A stretch of 64,000 bases of DNA. Origin: Spirochaetes bacterium ADurb.Bin133. GTDB taxonomy: Bacteria; Spirochaetota; GWE2-31-10; MWDO01. Position numbers and translations under genes: made by a program. Positions 16,215 through 25,076 of the stretch are shown here, piece by piece (positions within the stretch are counted from its first letter, which is position 1; every line of letters starts with the position of its first letter). A model generated the notes under the pieces. That model made no database searches, was not told where the DNA came from, and was given only the letters and a program-made list of their open reading frames with translations. Location of the stretch: NCBI GenBank assembly GCA_002070605.1, contig MWDO01000005.1, positions 1 to 64,000 on the forward strand, in the 5' to 3' direction.

Positions 16215-18077
16215 ATGAACAAAGTTTCGAAATATCTTGAAGAAAATCTTATCGCTTATATTGGGAATAAAAGAAGGCTTTTGCCGCTAATAAGAAAATC
16301 CATCGAATTATGCGGCGGTTCAAAGGGGAAAGGTAGAAAGTTTTTAGATCTTTTTGCCGGTAGCGGATCGGTATCCAGATTGGCTAAGTCTATGGGATTT
16401 GCGATATACGCTAACGATTGGGAGTATTACTCTTATATTATTAATAAGTCCTTTATCGAATTGGACGAAGATTTCTTGAATAACTCTTTTAAAAATTTCG
16501 GCGGCATTGAAGAGGCTCTAAAAATTTTAAATAATTTGCCAAATCCCGAACCTTCCGAGCAGTATATTTCAAAATATTATTGTCCTTCAAGCGACGAAGC
16601 TCCCGATCTGAATAACGAGCGAATGTTTTGGACTAACTATAACGGCAAAAAGATTGATTCAATCAGAAATAAAATAGAAAATTGGAAAAACGATGGAATG
16701 ATAGACGAAAAAGAGAATTTTTTGCTTATATCGCTTCTTTTATACGAATCTTCTACGAGATCCAATACGTCCGGAGTTTTTAAAGGATTTCATAAAGGAT
16801 TCGGCGGCTCAAACGGAGACGCGTTAAGCAGAATTTTAAAAAAGATCAAGTTATCAAAGCCGACGTTGATAAACGGCGGCGAGAGCTTTGTTTTTAACCA
16901 ATCCGCCGTAGAGCTTTCCGAAAATATTAACGAGCATTTTGATATAGTTTACCTCGATCCGCCGTATAATCAACATCAATACGGATCAAATTATCATTTG
17001 CTCAACACGATCGCGCTGAACGACAAGCCCGAGGTCAATAAAAATGTGATAATTAACGGCAAAAAAATTAATAAATCGGCGATTAGACGGGATTGGGTTA
17101 AAACAAGATCCTCGTTTTGTTATAAGAAAACCGCAAAAGAAGATTTTGACAAAATTATTAAAAATCTCGATTCAAACTATATTATCGTAAGCTATTCTAC
17201 CGATGGGATTATCCCGTTTGAAGATATGCTTGAGATTCTCTCTTCAAAAGGTAAATTGGATATAGTAATGAGCGAGTATGTGAAATTCAGAGGCGGAAAA
17301 CAATCGCTCACGACGGAAGTGAGAAATATTGAGTTTGTTCTTACTGTGGATACGACGAAAAAAGGCGGTCGCTCGGATATCGAAAAAATTCAAAAAGAGC
17401 TGTATATTAATAAAATCGCTCTGGCTTCTAAAAAAACGGTCAATCCTTTTAGAGCCGAAGCGATAGGGTTTAATTTTACAAAAAAAGTGGTTTCGTCGGA
17501 CCTCAATATTGAAAATATTATCTCCAAGAAATTCGACGATCTGGATGTAAAATTTGCCGTTTCCGAGAATAAAATTTTGAATTTTCAGAATACCGCCGAA
17601 GAGATAAAGAAGCTGTCGCTTGCCTCGATCGAAGAATTGCATAACGATATGTCGTATATTACAAATTTGACAAAAGAAGACGAGCTGTATCTTTTAATAA
17701 GCGACATTGTGAAATATTATATGCAGAATAAGTTCGGGATTGCGAGTAAACTTTTTGGAGAAACGGTCTATTTATTATCCAAATTTAACAATAAGAAAAA
17801 CTATATTCAGGGATTGAAAGCTATTATTACGATACTGAATATGCTCCATCAAACCGTAGAAATTTGGAGAGAATATAATATTCTGGAAAACGCGAATTTT
17901 AAAAAATTTGAAAAAGAGACGCTAAAAAAACTTGAGTTTGATAGCGGCGAGAAAGAGGCGAACGAACTTAAAAGTCAAATCGGCATATTATACGACGCTT
18001 TTGTCGAGACGATTGAGAAAATGAACTCCGCCGAGAAAAAAGTTAAACCGCAAAAGAAAACTCTCGCCGTTTCATAA
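16215..18077 (+). CDS. D12-class adenine-specific DNA methyltransferase
   Basis: 620 aa. The N-terminal half is a D12-class (Dam-like) N6-adenine methyltransferase. YIGNKRRLLPLI is at about 15-26, the SAM site FLDLFAGSGSV at about 47-57, and the catalytic motif DPPYNQHQYGSNYHL at about 247. The C-terminal 220 residues are mostly helical and unassigned; they could be a target-recognition or dimer region. The ATG follows GGAGAGGGG. No restriction endonuclease is nearby, so it may be an orphan regulator. Its target is unknown. Its 3' end overlaps queA by 6 bp, convergently. Confidence 0.85.
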   Translation: MNKVSKYLEENLIAYIGNKRRLLPLIRKSIELCGGSKGKGRKFLDLFAGSGSVSRLAKSMGFAIYANDWEYYSYIINKSFIELDEDFLNNSFKNFGGIEEALKILNNLPNPEPSEQYISKYYCPSSDEAPDLNNERMFWTNYNGKKIDSIRNKIENWKNDGMIDEKENFLLISLLLYESSTRSNTSGVFKGFHKGFGGSNGDALSRILKKIKLSKPTLINGGESFVFNQSAVELSENINEHFDIVYLDPPYNQHQYGSNYHLLNTIALNDKPEVNKNVIINGKKINKSAIRRDWVKTRSSFCYKKTAKEDFDKIIKNLDSNYIIVSYSTDGIIPFEDMLEILSSKGKLDIVMSEYVKFRGGKQSLTTEVRNIEFVLTVDTTKKGGRSDIEKIQKELYINKIALASKKTVNPFRAEAIGFNFTKKVVSSDLNIENIISKKFDDLDVKFAVSENKILNFQNTAEEIKKLSLASIEELHNDMSYITNLTKEDELYLLISDIVKYYMQNKFGIASKLFGETVYLLSKFNNKKNYIQGLKAIITILNMLHQTVEIWREYNILENANFKKFEKETLKKLEFDSGEKEANELKSQIGILYDAFVETIEKMNSAEKKVKPQKKTLAVS

Positions 18078-19097
18078 GATCAACATCGCGTCGCCGTAAC
18101 TGAAAAATCTGTACTCCTTTGAGACGGCGTAATCGTAAATTTCGAGAAGTTTCTTAACGCCGATCATAGCCGAGACCAATACCGCCAGCGAGGATTTGGG
18201 AGTATGAAAGTTTGTGAACAAACCGCCGGCGACTTTGAAGCTATACGGCGGATATATATATATGTCGCTGGACCCCTCGCCCGGTTTTACTTCGCCGTTG
18301 CTATACGCCGTCTCGAGCGTTCTCAGCGAAGTCGTGCCGATAGGAATTATTATCTTATTATTTTTTATAGAATCATTAATTTGCGCGGCGGCTTCCGGAG
18401 CGATATAATACTCCTCTCTATGCATCTTATGATCCTCTATATTGTCGCCGTAGATAGGTTGAAACGTGCCTAGTCCTACGTGTAAAGATAAAAAGGAGTA
18501 ACATATGCGCCTGTCGTCCAGCTTGGCGAACAACTCCTCGTCGAAATGCAGTCCCGCAGTCGGAGCCGCCGCCGAACCGTAAATTTTTCCATATATTGTT
18601 TGATAACGAATTTTATCGTATTCGGTCGGATTTTTTTTTATATAAGGAGGCAACGGTAAATATCCGTATTTTTCAAAATATTCGTTACTAAAAACGTCCG
18701 TATTTGTCTTAACGATCTTTATGTAGTCTTCGATCTCTTCAGCGATTATACCGCTAATTCCCGTCGGAAAAATTATCTCCGTTCCGATTTTAAATTTCTT
18801 GGATTTTTCGGTTATGGCGCGGACGGTTTTTGAGTCTACTATTTTTAATACCAGCATTTGGGAAGGCGAACCGGACCCCTTTTTTATAATATCTATTCGC
18901 GAAGGGATCACTCTTGAATTATTAAAAACCAAAAAATAATTGTCGTTAATAAAGTCCGGGAGGAATTTGACGCGGGAATCTATAATTTTATTTTCCCGGC
19001 GGTAATAAACCAACAGACGCGAATCAGATCTCTTATCGGAAGGGGTTTGGGCTATAAGCCGTTCCGGAATATGAAAATCAAATACGGAGGTTTTCAT
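18072..19097 (-). CDS. queA: tRNA preQ1 ribosyltransferase-isomerase
   Basis: QueA, 341 aa, transfers and rearranges the ribose of SAM onto preQ1 in tRNA to form epoxyqueuosine. Motifs are FDFHIPERLIAQTP, VFNNSRVIPSRI, AAPTAGLHFDEELF, SLHVGLGTFQPI, HREEYYI and NFHTPKSSL. The frame stays open another 26 codons upstream, but those residues are encoded by a repeat element. MKTSVFDFHIPE at 19097 is therefore the start, though with a poor Shine-Dalgarno. Half a palindrome unit (CATATGCGCC, 18502-18511) is embedded in the gene. Confidence 0.93.
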   Translation of the reverse strand: MKTSVFDFHIPERLIAQTPSDKRSDSRLLVYYRRENKIIDSRVKFLPDFINDNYFLVFNNSRVIPSRIDIIKKGSGSPSQMLVLKIVDSKTVRAITEKSKKFKIGTEIIFPTGISGIIAEEIEDYIKIVKTNTDVFSNEYFEKYGYLPLPPYIKKNPTEYDKIRYQTIYGKIYGSAAAPTAGLHFDEELFAKLDDRRICYSFLSLHVGLGTFQPIYGDNIEDHKMHREEYYIAPEAAAQINDSIKNNKIIIPIGTTSLRTLETAYSNGEVKPGEGSSDIYIYPPYSFKVAGGLFTNFHTPKSSLAVLVSAMIGVKKLLEIYDYAVSKEYRFFSYGDAMLIL

Positions 19098-19114
19098 CGG
19101 CTTGTTTTGCGCAT

Positions 19115-19385
19115 CCCGTCGGTTTTTTGGGGGAATGAAAAATATTTGACACATATGCGCCGATCTTTTCATCAAGGCGCGGCGGGGCGTATACGTATCT
19201 CATATGCGTTAATTTATCCTTAATCCTATATGCGTCGAATCGTATCCCGTCGGTTTTTTGGGGAATAAAAAATATTTGACACATATGTATCAAATATTTT
19301 GAGACAGGCTCGCGTTATCCGGTTCTTTGCCCCAAAAAAACCGACGGATTACCGTCGAATTTCCCCGCCCAAAAAAAACGACGGG
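19115..19385. repeat. nested repeat elements, left-left-right-right arms
   Basis: Left arms CCCGTCGGTTTTTTGGGG begin at 19115 and 19246. Right arms follow: CCCCAAAAAAACCGACGG at 19330-19347 and CCCAAAAAAAACGACGGGG at about 19368-19385. Each left arm continues into GGGGAATAAAAAATATTTG-type sequence (the first with one G in place of T) and then ACACATATG, showing that the inner border is also conserved. The order suggests one copy inside another. It fills the divergent queA / DUF445 interval. Confidence 0.82.
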
Positions 19386-19409
19386 GTAATTGGTTTATAC
19401 TTAAATATT

Positions 19410-19438
19410 TTGACAATGTCAAAAATATTTGATACGAT
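19410..19438 (+). promoter_or_regulatory. promoter with palindromic -35 region
   Basis: TTGACA (19410-19415), 17 bp and TACGAT (19433-19438) lie 6 bp before the ATG at 19445, implying a leaderless message. The -35 box is centred in a near-perfect inverted repeat, AAATATTTTGACA / TGTCAAAAATATTT (19403-19430), a possible operator. Confidence 0.5.
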
Positions 19439-19444
19439 TTAACA

Positions 19445-20005
19445 ATGGAACTACAAGATATTTTAAGATACGTTACTTATCCTTTGTTAGGGGCGGGTCT
19501 CGGATCGATGACTAACTGGATCGCTATAACTTTGCTTTTTAGACCGAGAAAAAAGATTCTGGGGGTGCAGGGGCTTTTACAAAAGCGAAAAGGGCTTATC
19601 GCGGTTAAAGCCGCCGAGATAATTAGAGAATATCTTCTTAACACAAATGAACTCAAAAAGGTAATGGATAAAGATAAGGCGAGAACCGGTATCGATCGTT
19701 TAGTGGAAAAAACTTTAGCGATAGTTCCGAGACTGGGTAGAAAGATATTTTCCAAAGCTCTCAGAGAGATCGCCTATAAATTTTTCTTCGACGACGAGGG
19801 GTATGTGAAAAAAGAGATTCTCGAACTTGCTCTTAACGATTCGGACCTTGAGAAAATAGTTGTCGAAAAGATTAGCAATTACGATATTTCCGAACTGGAA
19901 AGGATTATTAAGAAAGCTTCCGGGGCGGAGATAAATTTCATAATATGGTCGGGCGGCGTTTTGGGATTTTTTGTAGGGCTTGTTGAAGTATTTCTCCCTT
20001 TTTAA
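19445..20005 (+). CDS. DUF445 family membrane protein
   Basis: 186 aa, resembling the DUF445 (YheB-type) family. An N-terminal membrane helix carries GAGLGSMTNWIAITLLFRPRK, the family hallmark. A charged helical middle follows, and a C-terminal helix INFIIWSGGVLGFFVGLVEVFL ends the protein. It is shorter than typical YheB, as in other short family members. No Shine-Dalgarno precedes the ATG. Its function is unknown. Confidence 0.75.
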   Translation: MELQDILRYVTYPLLGAGLGSMTNWIAITLLFRPRKKILGVQGLLQKRKGLIAVKAAEIIREYLLNTNELKKVMDKDKARTGIDRLVEKTLAIVPRLGRKIFSKALREIAYKFFFDDEGYVKKEILELALNDSDLEKIVVEKISNYDISELERIIKKASGAEINFIIWSGGVLGFFVGLVEVFLPF

Positions 20006-20013
20006 CCGATCTG

Positions 20014-21132
20014 TTAGAATTTCTCAGACTCTTCCGACAATTCGTCGTAAATTGTTATCGGCGATTTTTTGTTTGCGGATAGTTCTTTCAACTTTATTTT
20101 TAGAGCTCCGGTAAAATTCTTTAGGTAATCAAAATCGGGACGGGGCGTTGAGTCTGCCAGCGTAGAGCGTATAACGTCTAAATTAGCGTCGGAAGAGGCG
20201 TCGTCTGTTATATGCGCCGATTTTGTTGAGAATTTATTATATTTCATCATATTTTTATGAAATTTGTCGGAAGAGAGCCGCCCGATAAGCGTTTTAATAC
20301 GGCTTAACTTTCTTTCGTTTAGACCTCTCTTTATCGCGTAACAGTAAACTATCGACCAACCCGACGAACCCGCGCCGTTTTTTGATAGTATCGGCAGAGG
20401 GGAGACGCCGAGTTTTTCTCCCAAATCGGATTTGTAACGGAGATACGAAGCTTCGTTATCTATTATCGAGCTTATGAATCCTGTCGAAAATCGCGATTTC
20501 AGCTCGGGATAATTGTAATAATTTGTTTTGTTTGCCAGATTTCGGTAGAAATAGAGCGAATTGACGATTTCTCCTCTGTAATTGATAAAATCTATATATT
20601 GACTTTTATTTTCGACGAAAGCGTAAAGCCAGATAATAAAATTTTCGGGATCGGATTTGTCAAAATTAAAAACCTCTTTGTCTTTTGACGTTTTGATAAG
20701 TTGAAAAAGCTCGTCGGTATTAGCCGGAATTTTATCGATTAAAGATTTATTGTAGAAAATTACTCTGTTATCGCCTATCGTATCGGGAATTCCGAAAATT
20801 TTACCGTTTATGGTAACGGATTGCAGGGCGAGCGGCGTAAAACCGCCAAAAAAATCGGATGAAAAATGTTCGTTTAGACTTAAAATTTTATCGCAGTCGG
20901 TAAGAGTTTTGAGAAATTGAGCGGGTAGCCGAACGAAGTCGAAATTGTAATCATACGCTTCCTTATAATCTTCGCTATATTTATAAACTATATTTTCTTC
21001 GTCGTCGCGGGAGGTCGTTACTTTTTGCAGATACTCTTCGTAAACAGGATCGTTTGATATCGATAAAAACTTTATTTTACCGTTTGAGCAGGAAGATAGT
21101 ATTATTAGCGCAAAAAAAAGGAATTTTCTCAT
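20014..21132 (-). CDS. extracellular solute-binding lipoprotein
   Basis: 372 aa. The signal MRKFLFFALIILSSC has a lipobox Cys. The mature part resembles family 1 (sugar-type) ABC solute-binding proteins: FDFVRLPAQFLKTL, TPLALQSVTINGKIFGIPDTIGDNRVIFYNKSL and the later GSSGWSIVYCYAIK. No permease or ATPase gene is adjacent, so it either works with a distant transporter or has another role. Its start overlaps the rsmG stop by 4 bp, so the two are in one operon with manC. Confidence 0.72.
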   Translation of the reverse strand: MRKFLFFALIILSSCSNGKIKFLSISNDPVYEEYLQKVTTSRDDEENIVYKYSEDYKEAYDYNFDFVRLPAQFLKTLTDCDKILSLNEHFSSDFFGGFTPLALQSVTINGKIFGIPDTIGDNRVIFYNKSLIDKIPANTDELFQLIKTSKDKEVFNFDKSDPENFIIWLYAFVENKSQYIDFINYRGEIVNSLYFYRNLANKTNYYNYPELKSRFSTGFISSIIDNEASYLRYKSDLGEKLGVSPLPILSKNGAGSSGWSIVYCYAIKRGLNERKLSRIKTLIGRLSSDKFHKNMMKYNKFSTKSAHITDDASSDANLDVIRSTLADSTPRPDFDYLKNFTGALKIKLKELSANKKSPITIYDELSEESEKF

Positions 21133-21785
21133 TTTTTGTTAGATTTCTGTAAAAATACGATATTTCTTTCTCTATTCTCCGAGTCGATCTTGTATACGTT
21201 ATATATAAAATTATTTGATTTCAGAGCAGTTTTTATCTCTTCGTCGACGACTTCCCGTCTGCCTTTGTAAAGCAGATACGCCCCCCGATTGTCGAAATAT
21301 CTCTTCGTGTGATCGATAATTTCGGCGATCGGCTTAAACGCTCTGCAGGTTGCGACGGAAGTCTTTATTTCGAACGACGAAACCGTTCCGCAAAATAGGG
21401 CGGCGTTTTTCAAATTTAGCGTATTAATCGCTTCTTTCAGATAATCTGATTTTTTAGGGCTTTTATCGTATAGTTCGACCCGTTTATCTTCGAATATTAT
21501 AGCCAGAAGAATCCCCGGCAGTCCCCCGCCTGTTCCTATATCCGCGATTGAATCGTATTCTGTAAAATATCTATGCGCCGATAGACAATCCTCAAAATGA
21601 TCGTAGATTATATCGGAAACGGAAAGTTTCCGCGACATAAGATTAAGTTCCAGATTTTTTTTGAGTAAAAACTCTAAGAATTCGTTTATTTTATCTGAAT
21701 ATTTTTCATTTATATCGTATTTTAGCAAAATATTATCTATTATTTGCGAATTGTTTATCTTATTCATCTTATTCGTCTTATTCAT
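21129..21785 (-). CDS. rsmG: 16S rRNA (guanine-527-N7) methyltransferase
   Basis: RsmG (GidB), 218 aa from the ATG at 21785. LELNLMSRKLSVSDIIYDHFEDCL, the SAM site IADIGTGGGLPGILLAI, LYDKSPKKSDYL and VATCRAFKPIAEI are family motifs. The start lies within the manC stop region. The first codons contain an imperfect AATAAGA(C/T)G repeat encoding NKTNKMNKINN, so alternative starts at 21791 (TTG) or 21767 are possible. Confidence 0.92.
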   Translation of the reverse strand: MNKTNKMNKINNSQIIDNILLKYDINEKYSDKINEFLEFLLKKNLELNLMSRKLSVSDIIYDHFEDCLSAHRYFTEYDSIADIGTGGGLPGILLAIIFEDKRVELYDKSPKKSDYLKEAINTLNLKNAALFCGTVSSFEIKTSVATCRAFKPIAEIIDHTKRYFDNRGAYLLYKGRREVVDEEIKTALKSNNFIYNVYKIDSENRERNIVFLQKSNKK

Positions 21786-23166
21786 CGACAAAATAGTTCT
21801 TTTCGTCGTCGTTAATTTTACCCGTTTTTATCTCAACGAGTTTTAAGATCGCCGATTTTGAAGTATTCTTAACGGCGCGCTTGCAAAACGCCGGAAAGAA
21901 TTCCGATTCATTTTCGGACAAAACTCTAGTCTTATCCTCTTTGACGATTTCGGCGGAGCCCTCGACGACCGTCCAGGTAACGCCGAGCGTCTTGCTATAG
22001 TGAAGCTTAATTTCGGATCCGGGGTTAATAACGATCTCCGAGATACGGTAGCCGTCGGGCGCATATATCGACTTGCGGTATCCCCAATCGGTAATTTCCG
22101 TTCCGTCGCTAAACGCTTCAGGCGCGCGCATGGTCTCAAGAGTTTTAACGACCTCTTTTATCTTTTCGACGCTGTCAAAATCGGATATCAACAGCGAGTC
22201 GTCGGTATCTATTATCGCCAGATTTTCCAGACCGATAGTTGAAATAATTCGTCTGCCGCCGTACGCTAAAATATTTTTACAATCCAGATTTATAAATTTA
22301 TCTTTTGGCATTTTTGTAGCGACGCCGTCCTTGTCGCGCGGAAGAATTTCATATAGCGATTGGAAACTGCCGATATCGCTCCACCCTATATCCGCCGGGA
22401 CTACGGCTATTTTATCGGATTTTTCCATAAGAGCGTAGTCGATAGAGATGTTGTCGTAATTTTTGAATTCTTCTACCGATATCGAGTCGCCTTTTTTGAT
22501 TTTCGACTCAAACGACTTAGTCGTATCGTATATTTTGGGGGAGTATCCGGCGAGTTCGGATAGGAAAAATCCGACTTGAAAGATAAAAATGCCGGCGTTC
22601 CAATAATACGAGCCGTCTTTCAGATAATCTTGCGCGACTGATAGCGTCGGTTTCTCCACAAAATTTTCTACGACGAATCCTTCGTCTATTTTATTTGCGC
22701 TTTTTTTTATATATCCGTAGCCGGTCTTTGGCGACGTCGGAATTATTCCCAACGTTACGATAAAATTCTTACGGGCGATCTTTTCCGCCTCGCTTAAAAC
22801 TCTGTTGAATTCGGCGGAATTCGTAACGTGGTGATCCGAAGATAATATAGTAACGACGTCGTCGCTTTTGAAGTATATCGAAGAAAATGCTATTGCCGGA
22901 GCCGTATTTCTTCCTATGGGTTCGATTATTATGTTATTCTCGCTATATTTTGGGAATATATCTCGCATTTGGTTCATAATAACTCTTTTACCCGACGCGT
23001 TTGTTATAATGTATATATCGTCGCCGCCGGTTTTCGATACTCTTTTAGCGGTATTTTGCAACATCGAGTAGTCGTCGACAAGATTCAGGAACTGTTTAGG
23101 ATAGTTTTTTTTACTGAGCGGCCAGAGCCGCGTTCCGCTTCCGCCGGCTAATATCAAATATTTCAT
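21778..23166 (-). CDS. manC: mannose-1-phosphate guanylyltransferase
   Basis: 462 aa. It makes GDP-mannose from mannose 1-phosphate and GTP for surface polysaccharide. The nucleotidyltransferase domain has LAGGSGTRLWPLSKKNYPKQFL, FVEKP, YYWNAGIFIF and DIGWSDIGSF. The C-terminal cupin corresponds to the phosphomannose isomerase domain of bifunctional ManC, but its metal motif, usually QxHxHRxExW, reads KLHYSKTLGVTW. It therefore keeps one His and loses the rest, and isomerase activity is doubtful. The ATG follows GAGGACGTAG. Confidence 0.9.
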   Translation of the reverse strand: MKYLILAGGSGTRLWPLSKKNYPKQFLNLVDDYSMLQNTAKRVSKTGGDDIYIITNASGKRVIMNQMRDIFPKYSENNIIIEPIGRNTAPAIAFSSIYFKSDDVVTILSSDHHVTNSAEFNRVLSEAEKIARKNFIVTLGIIPTSPKTGYGYIKKSANKIDEGFVVENFVEKPTLSVAQDYLKDGSYYWNAGIFIFQVGFFLSELAGYSPKIYDTTKSFESKIKKGDSISVEEFKNYDNISIDYALMEKSDKIAVVPADIGWSDIGSFQSLYEILPRDKDGVATKMPKDKFINLDCKNILAYGGRRIISTIGLENLAIIDTDDSLLISDFDSVEKIKEVVKTLETMRAPEAFSDGTEITDWGYRKSIYAPDGYRISEIVINPGSEIKLHYSKTLGVTWTVVEGSAEIVKEDKTRVLSENESEFFPAFCKRAVKNTSKSAILKLVEIKTGKINDDEKNYFVDE

Positions 23167-23184
23167 CTACGTCCTCTTTTTTAA

Positions 23185-23682
23185 TTATTTGTATATCTCT
23201 TGAATAGTATCTATTCCTAACTGTTTAAGATAAGAGTCTTTTGTTCGCAGTTCGATTGTTTTGTCGATATTCAACGTTCTTTTGCCGACTCTTATCGATT
23301 TCATATCGTTTAACGAGTATAAGTTATAATATATCTCCTTGATCGTTATATTTAGTTTAGTCCCGACCATTTTTGATTCGTAGTTAAATTTTATAAGAAG
23401 TAAAGAATCCGCCCCCGCCGCTCTCGTCTCGGTAAGATAAGGTTTTACGTCGAGTTGGCCGTCTACTATATTCAACGGTTCGTAAACTCTTATATCGAAA
23501 AAAACTCCGCTGGATTCCCACATCGCGTCGTACACCCCTTCTGAAAAGGGTACGGTATCAAGGTAGTAATTGGAGTTTTCGCTCTCTTCGCAGGCGACGA
23601 GCGTTGTGGAGAAAGAATCAAAATCCCCGGCAAAAACGCTTATCTGTATAAGAAGCGCGGCTATCGCTAAAAATATTTTCAT
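23185..23682 (-). CDS. secreted protein of unknown function
   Basis: 165 aa. The signal peptide MKIFLAIAALLIQISVFA is probably cut before GDFD. The mature protein is beta-rich: DVKPYLTETRAAGADSLLLIKFNYESKM and TLNIDKTIELRTKDSYLKQLG. I do not recognise the family. It is first in an operon with manC, rsmG and the solute-binding lipoprotein (18-bp gap to manC). The ATG follows CAGGGGGAATTT, with TATAAT boxes 17-32 bp upstream. Confidence 0.65.
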   Translation of the reverse strand: MKIFLAIAALLIQISVFAGDFDSFSTTLVACEESENSNYYLDTVPFSEGVYDAMWESSGVFFDIRVYEPLNIVDGQLDVKPYLTETRAAGADSLLLIKFNYESKMVGTKLNITIKEIYYNLYSLNDMKSIRVGKRTLNIDKTIELRTKDSYLKQLGIDTIQEIYK

Positions 23683-23698
23683 AAATTCCCCCTGAGTT

Positions 23699-23714
23699 AT
23701 TATATCATATTATA
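23699..23714 (-). promoter_or_regulatory. -10 boxes upstream of the manC operon
   Basis: Two TATAAT hexamers on the minus strand (23704-23699 and 23714-23709) precede the secreted-protein gene. No strong -35 box. The rest of 23683-23884 holds nothing I can call. Confidence 0.4.
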
Positions 23715-23884
23715 TCGGCCTTAAGGTAAAAAAGATGATAAAATTACAATAAATTGAAGAACGACTTTTTGAGTAAAATGACGCAACTGTTAAATATCGC
23801 CGCTCGAAAACAGCTATTATACGCGCTCGTAATCGAAAATTATCCCAAATACGCCTGCCGTACGTAAAATTATATTTTTATGTA

Positions 23885-23913
23885 TTGCAATTTTTACGAT
23901 AATTTTATACAAT
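23885..23913 (+). promoter_or_regulatory. promoter of the PAS-GGDEF gene
   Basis: TTGCAA (23885-23890), 17 bp and TACAAT (23908-23913) precede a GGAGAG Shine-Dalgarno and a TTG start at 23953. Confidence 0.5.
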
Positions 23914-23952
23914 GCTACAATGGACAGTTATATATAAAATTGGAGAGACGTT

Positions 23953-25056
23953 TTGGAAATACAGTGGCCGGATCTAATTAATCTTACTTACGATATGATT
24001 TTTATAATAGATAAAAGCGGTTCTATTAAATTTGTGAACAAAGCGGCCGAGGAGAACCTTTTCTATACGAAAGAGGAATTTCTCAATATGAATCTTAACG
24101 AGATTTTGTTTGAGTCGGAAAAGTTCATTGAGATACTAGATACTATTATCGCTTCCGCCGACGAGAAGGACGAGGGGCGATTTCAGGATAAGCAGATAGA
24201 TATTTCTATCATTAAGAAAGAGATCGGTTATCAGGACTTGATTCTTATCAGTAAAGATACAAATTTAAAAATAATTATGGCTAACTTTCAGGTCAGGCGT
24301 CTTTTTATAGAGGGGGAGGACTACTTTCTGCTTATATTGAGAGACGTAACTGAAAGGCGGTTTCTGGAGCAGGAGTTGTTTAAGATTACCGAGAATCTCG
24401 AACTTATCGTTCAAGAAAAAACTCTTGAGTTGCAGAAAAAAAATGAAATTCTCGAACTGCTGGCTACGACCGATACGTTAACCAATCTTATGAACATAAG
24501 AAAATTCCGAGAGACTCTTAAACTTGAAATAGAGAGATGCAGTAGACAGAAAGAGAATTCCGTCGATACCTTCGCTTTGGTTATGGTGGACGCCGACCAT
24601 TTTAAGTATTACAACGACACTTTTGGACATCAAGTCGGCGACGAGGTTATCAAAAATATCGGGCGTATTTTACTCGAATCGACTCGAAAAATCGACACGG
24701 TTGCGAGATACGGCGGCGACGAATTTATATTACTGCTTCCCGAAGCGGATTATGTGGGGGTTATTAAGACCTGTTTTAGGATTAGAGAACTTATTAAAAA
24801 TAATCTGAAGATGAAGAAGATAATAAGAGACGTCCTTAACGTAGATAGCGTCGAGATACCTAAAGAGCATAAGATATCGCTAAGTATCGGGGCGTCTAAA
24901 TATGAGAGACATAAAACTATGGACGAAATAATTAACGAAGCGGATAACGCTCTTTACCACTCCAAGGAGGCGGGGCGGGACTGCGTTCATATACATTATA
25001 AAGGCGAATATAGACTTGTTTCGGAAGATAATTTTGATATAACGCATTATAAATAA
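23953..25056 (+). CDS. PAS-domain diguanylate cyclase
   Basis: 367 aa, soluble. An N-terminal PAS domain (YDMIFIIDKSGSIKFVNKAAEE) is followed by a longer PAS-like stretch ending LILRDVTERRFLEQEL, then a coiled coil. The GGDEF domain has DTLTNLMNIRKF, VDADHFKYYNDTFGH and the intact site RYGGDEF, so c-di-GMP synthesis is expected. The start is TTG, 7 bp after GGAGAG; no closer ATG is suitable. cysS follows 20 bp downstream, probably co-transcribed. Confidence 0.87.
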   Translation: MEIQWPDLINLTYDMIFIIDKSGSIKFVNKAAEENLFYTKEEFLNMNLNEILFESEKFIEILDTIIASADEKDEGRFQDKQIDISIIKKEIGYQDLILISKDTNLKIIMANFQVRRLFIEGEDYFLLILRDVTERRFLEQELFKITENLELIVQEKTLELQKKNEILELLATTDTLTNLMNIRKFRETLKLEIERCSRQKENSVDTFALVMVDADHFKYYNDTFGHQVGDEVIKNIGRILLESTRKIDTVARYGGDEFILLLPEADYVGVIKTCFRIRELIKNNLKMKKIIRDVLNVDSVEIPKEHKISLSIGASKYERHKTMDEIINEADNALYHSKEAGRDCVHIHYKGEYRLVSEDNFDITHYK

Positions 25057-25076
25057 ACGATGTTATAAGGAATAAA

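Noticed and set aside
23778-23867. 29-codon frame before the PAS-GGDEF gene
   Set aside because: No ribosome site, no recognisable feature, and it lies upstream of a plausible promoter.
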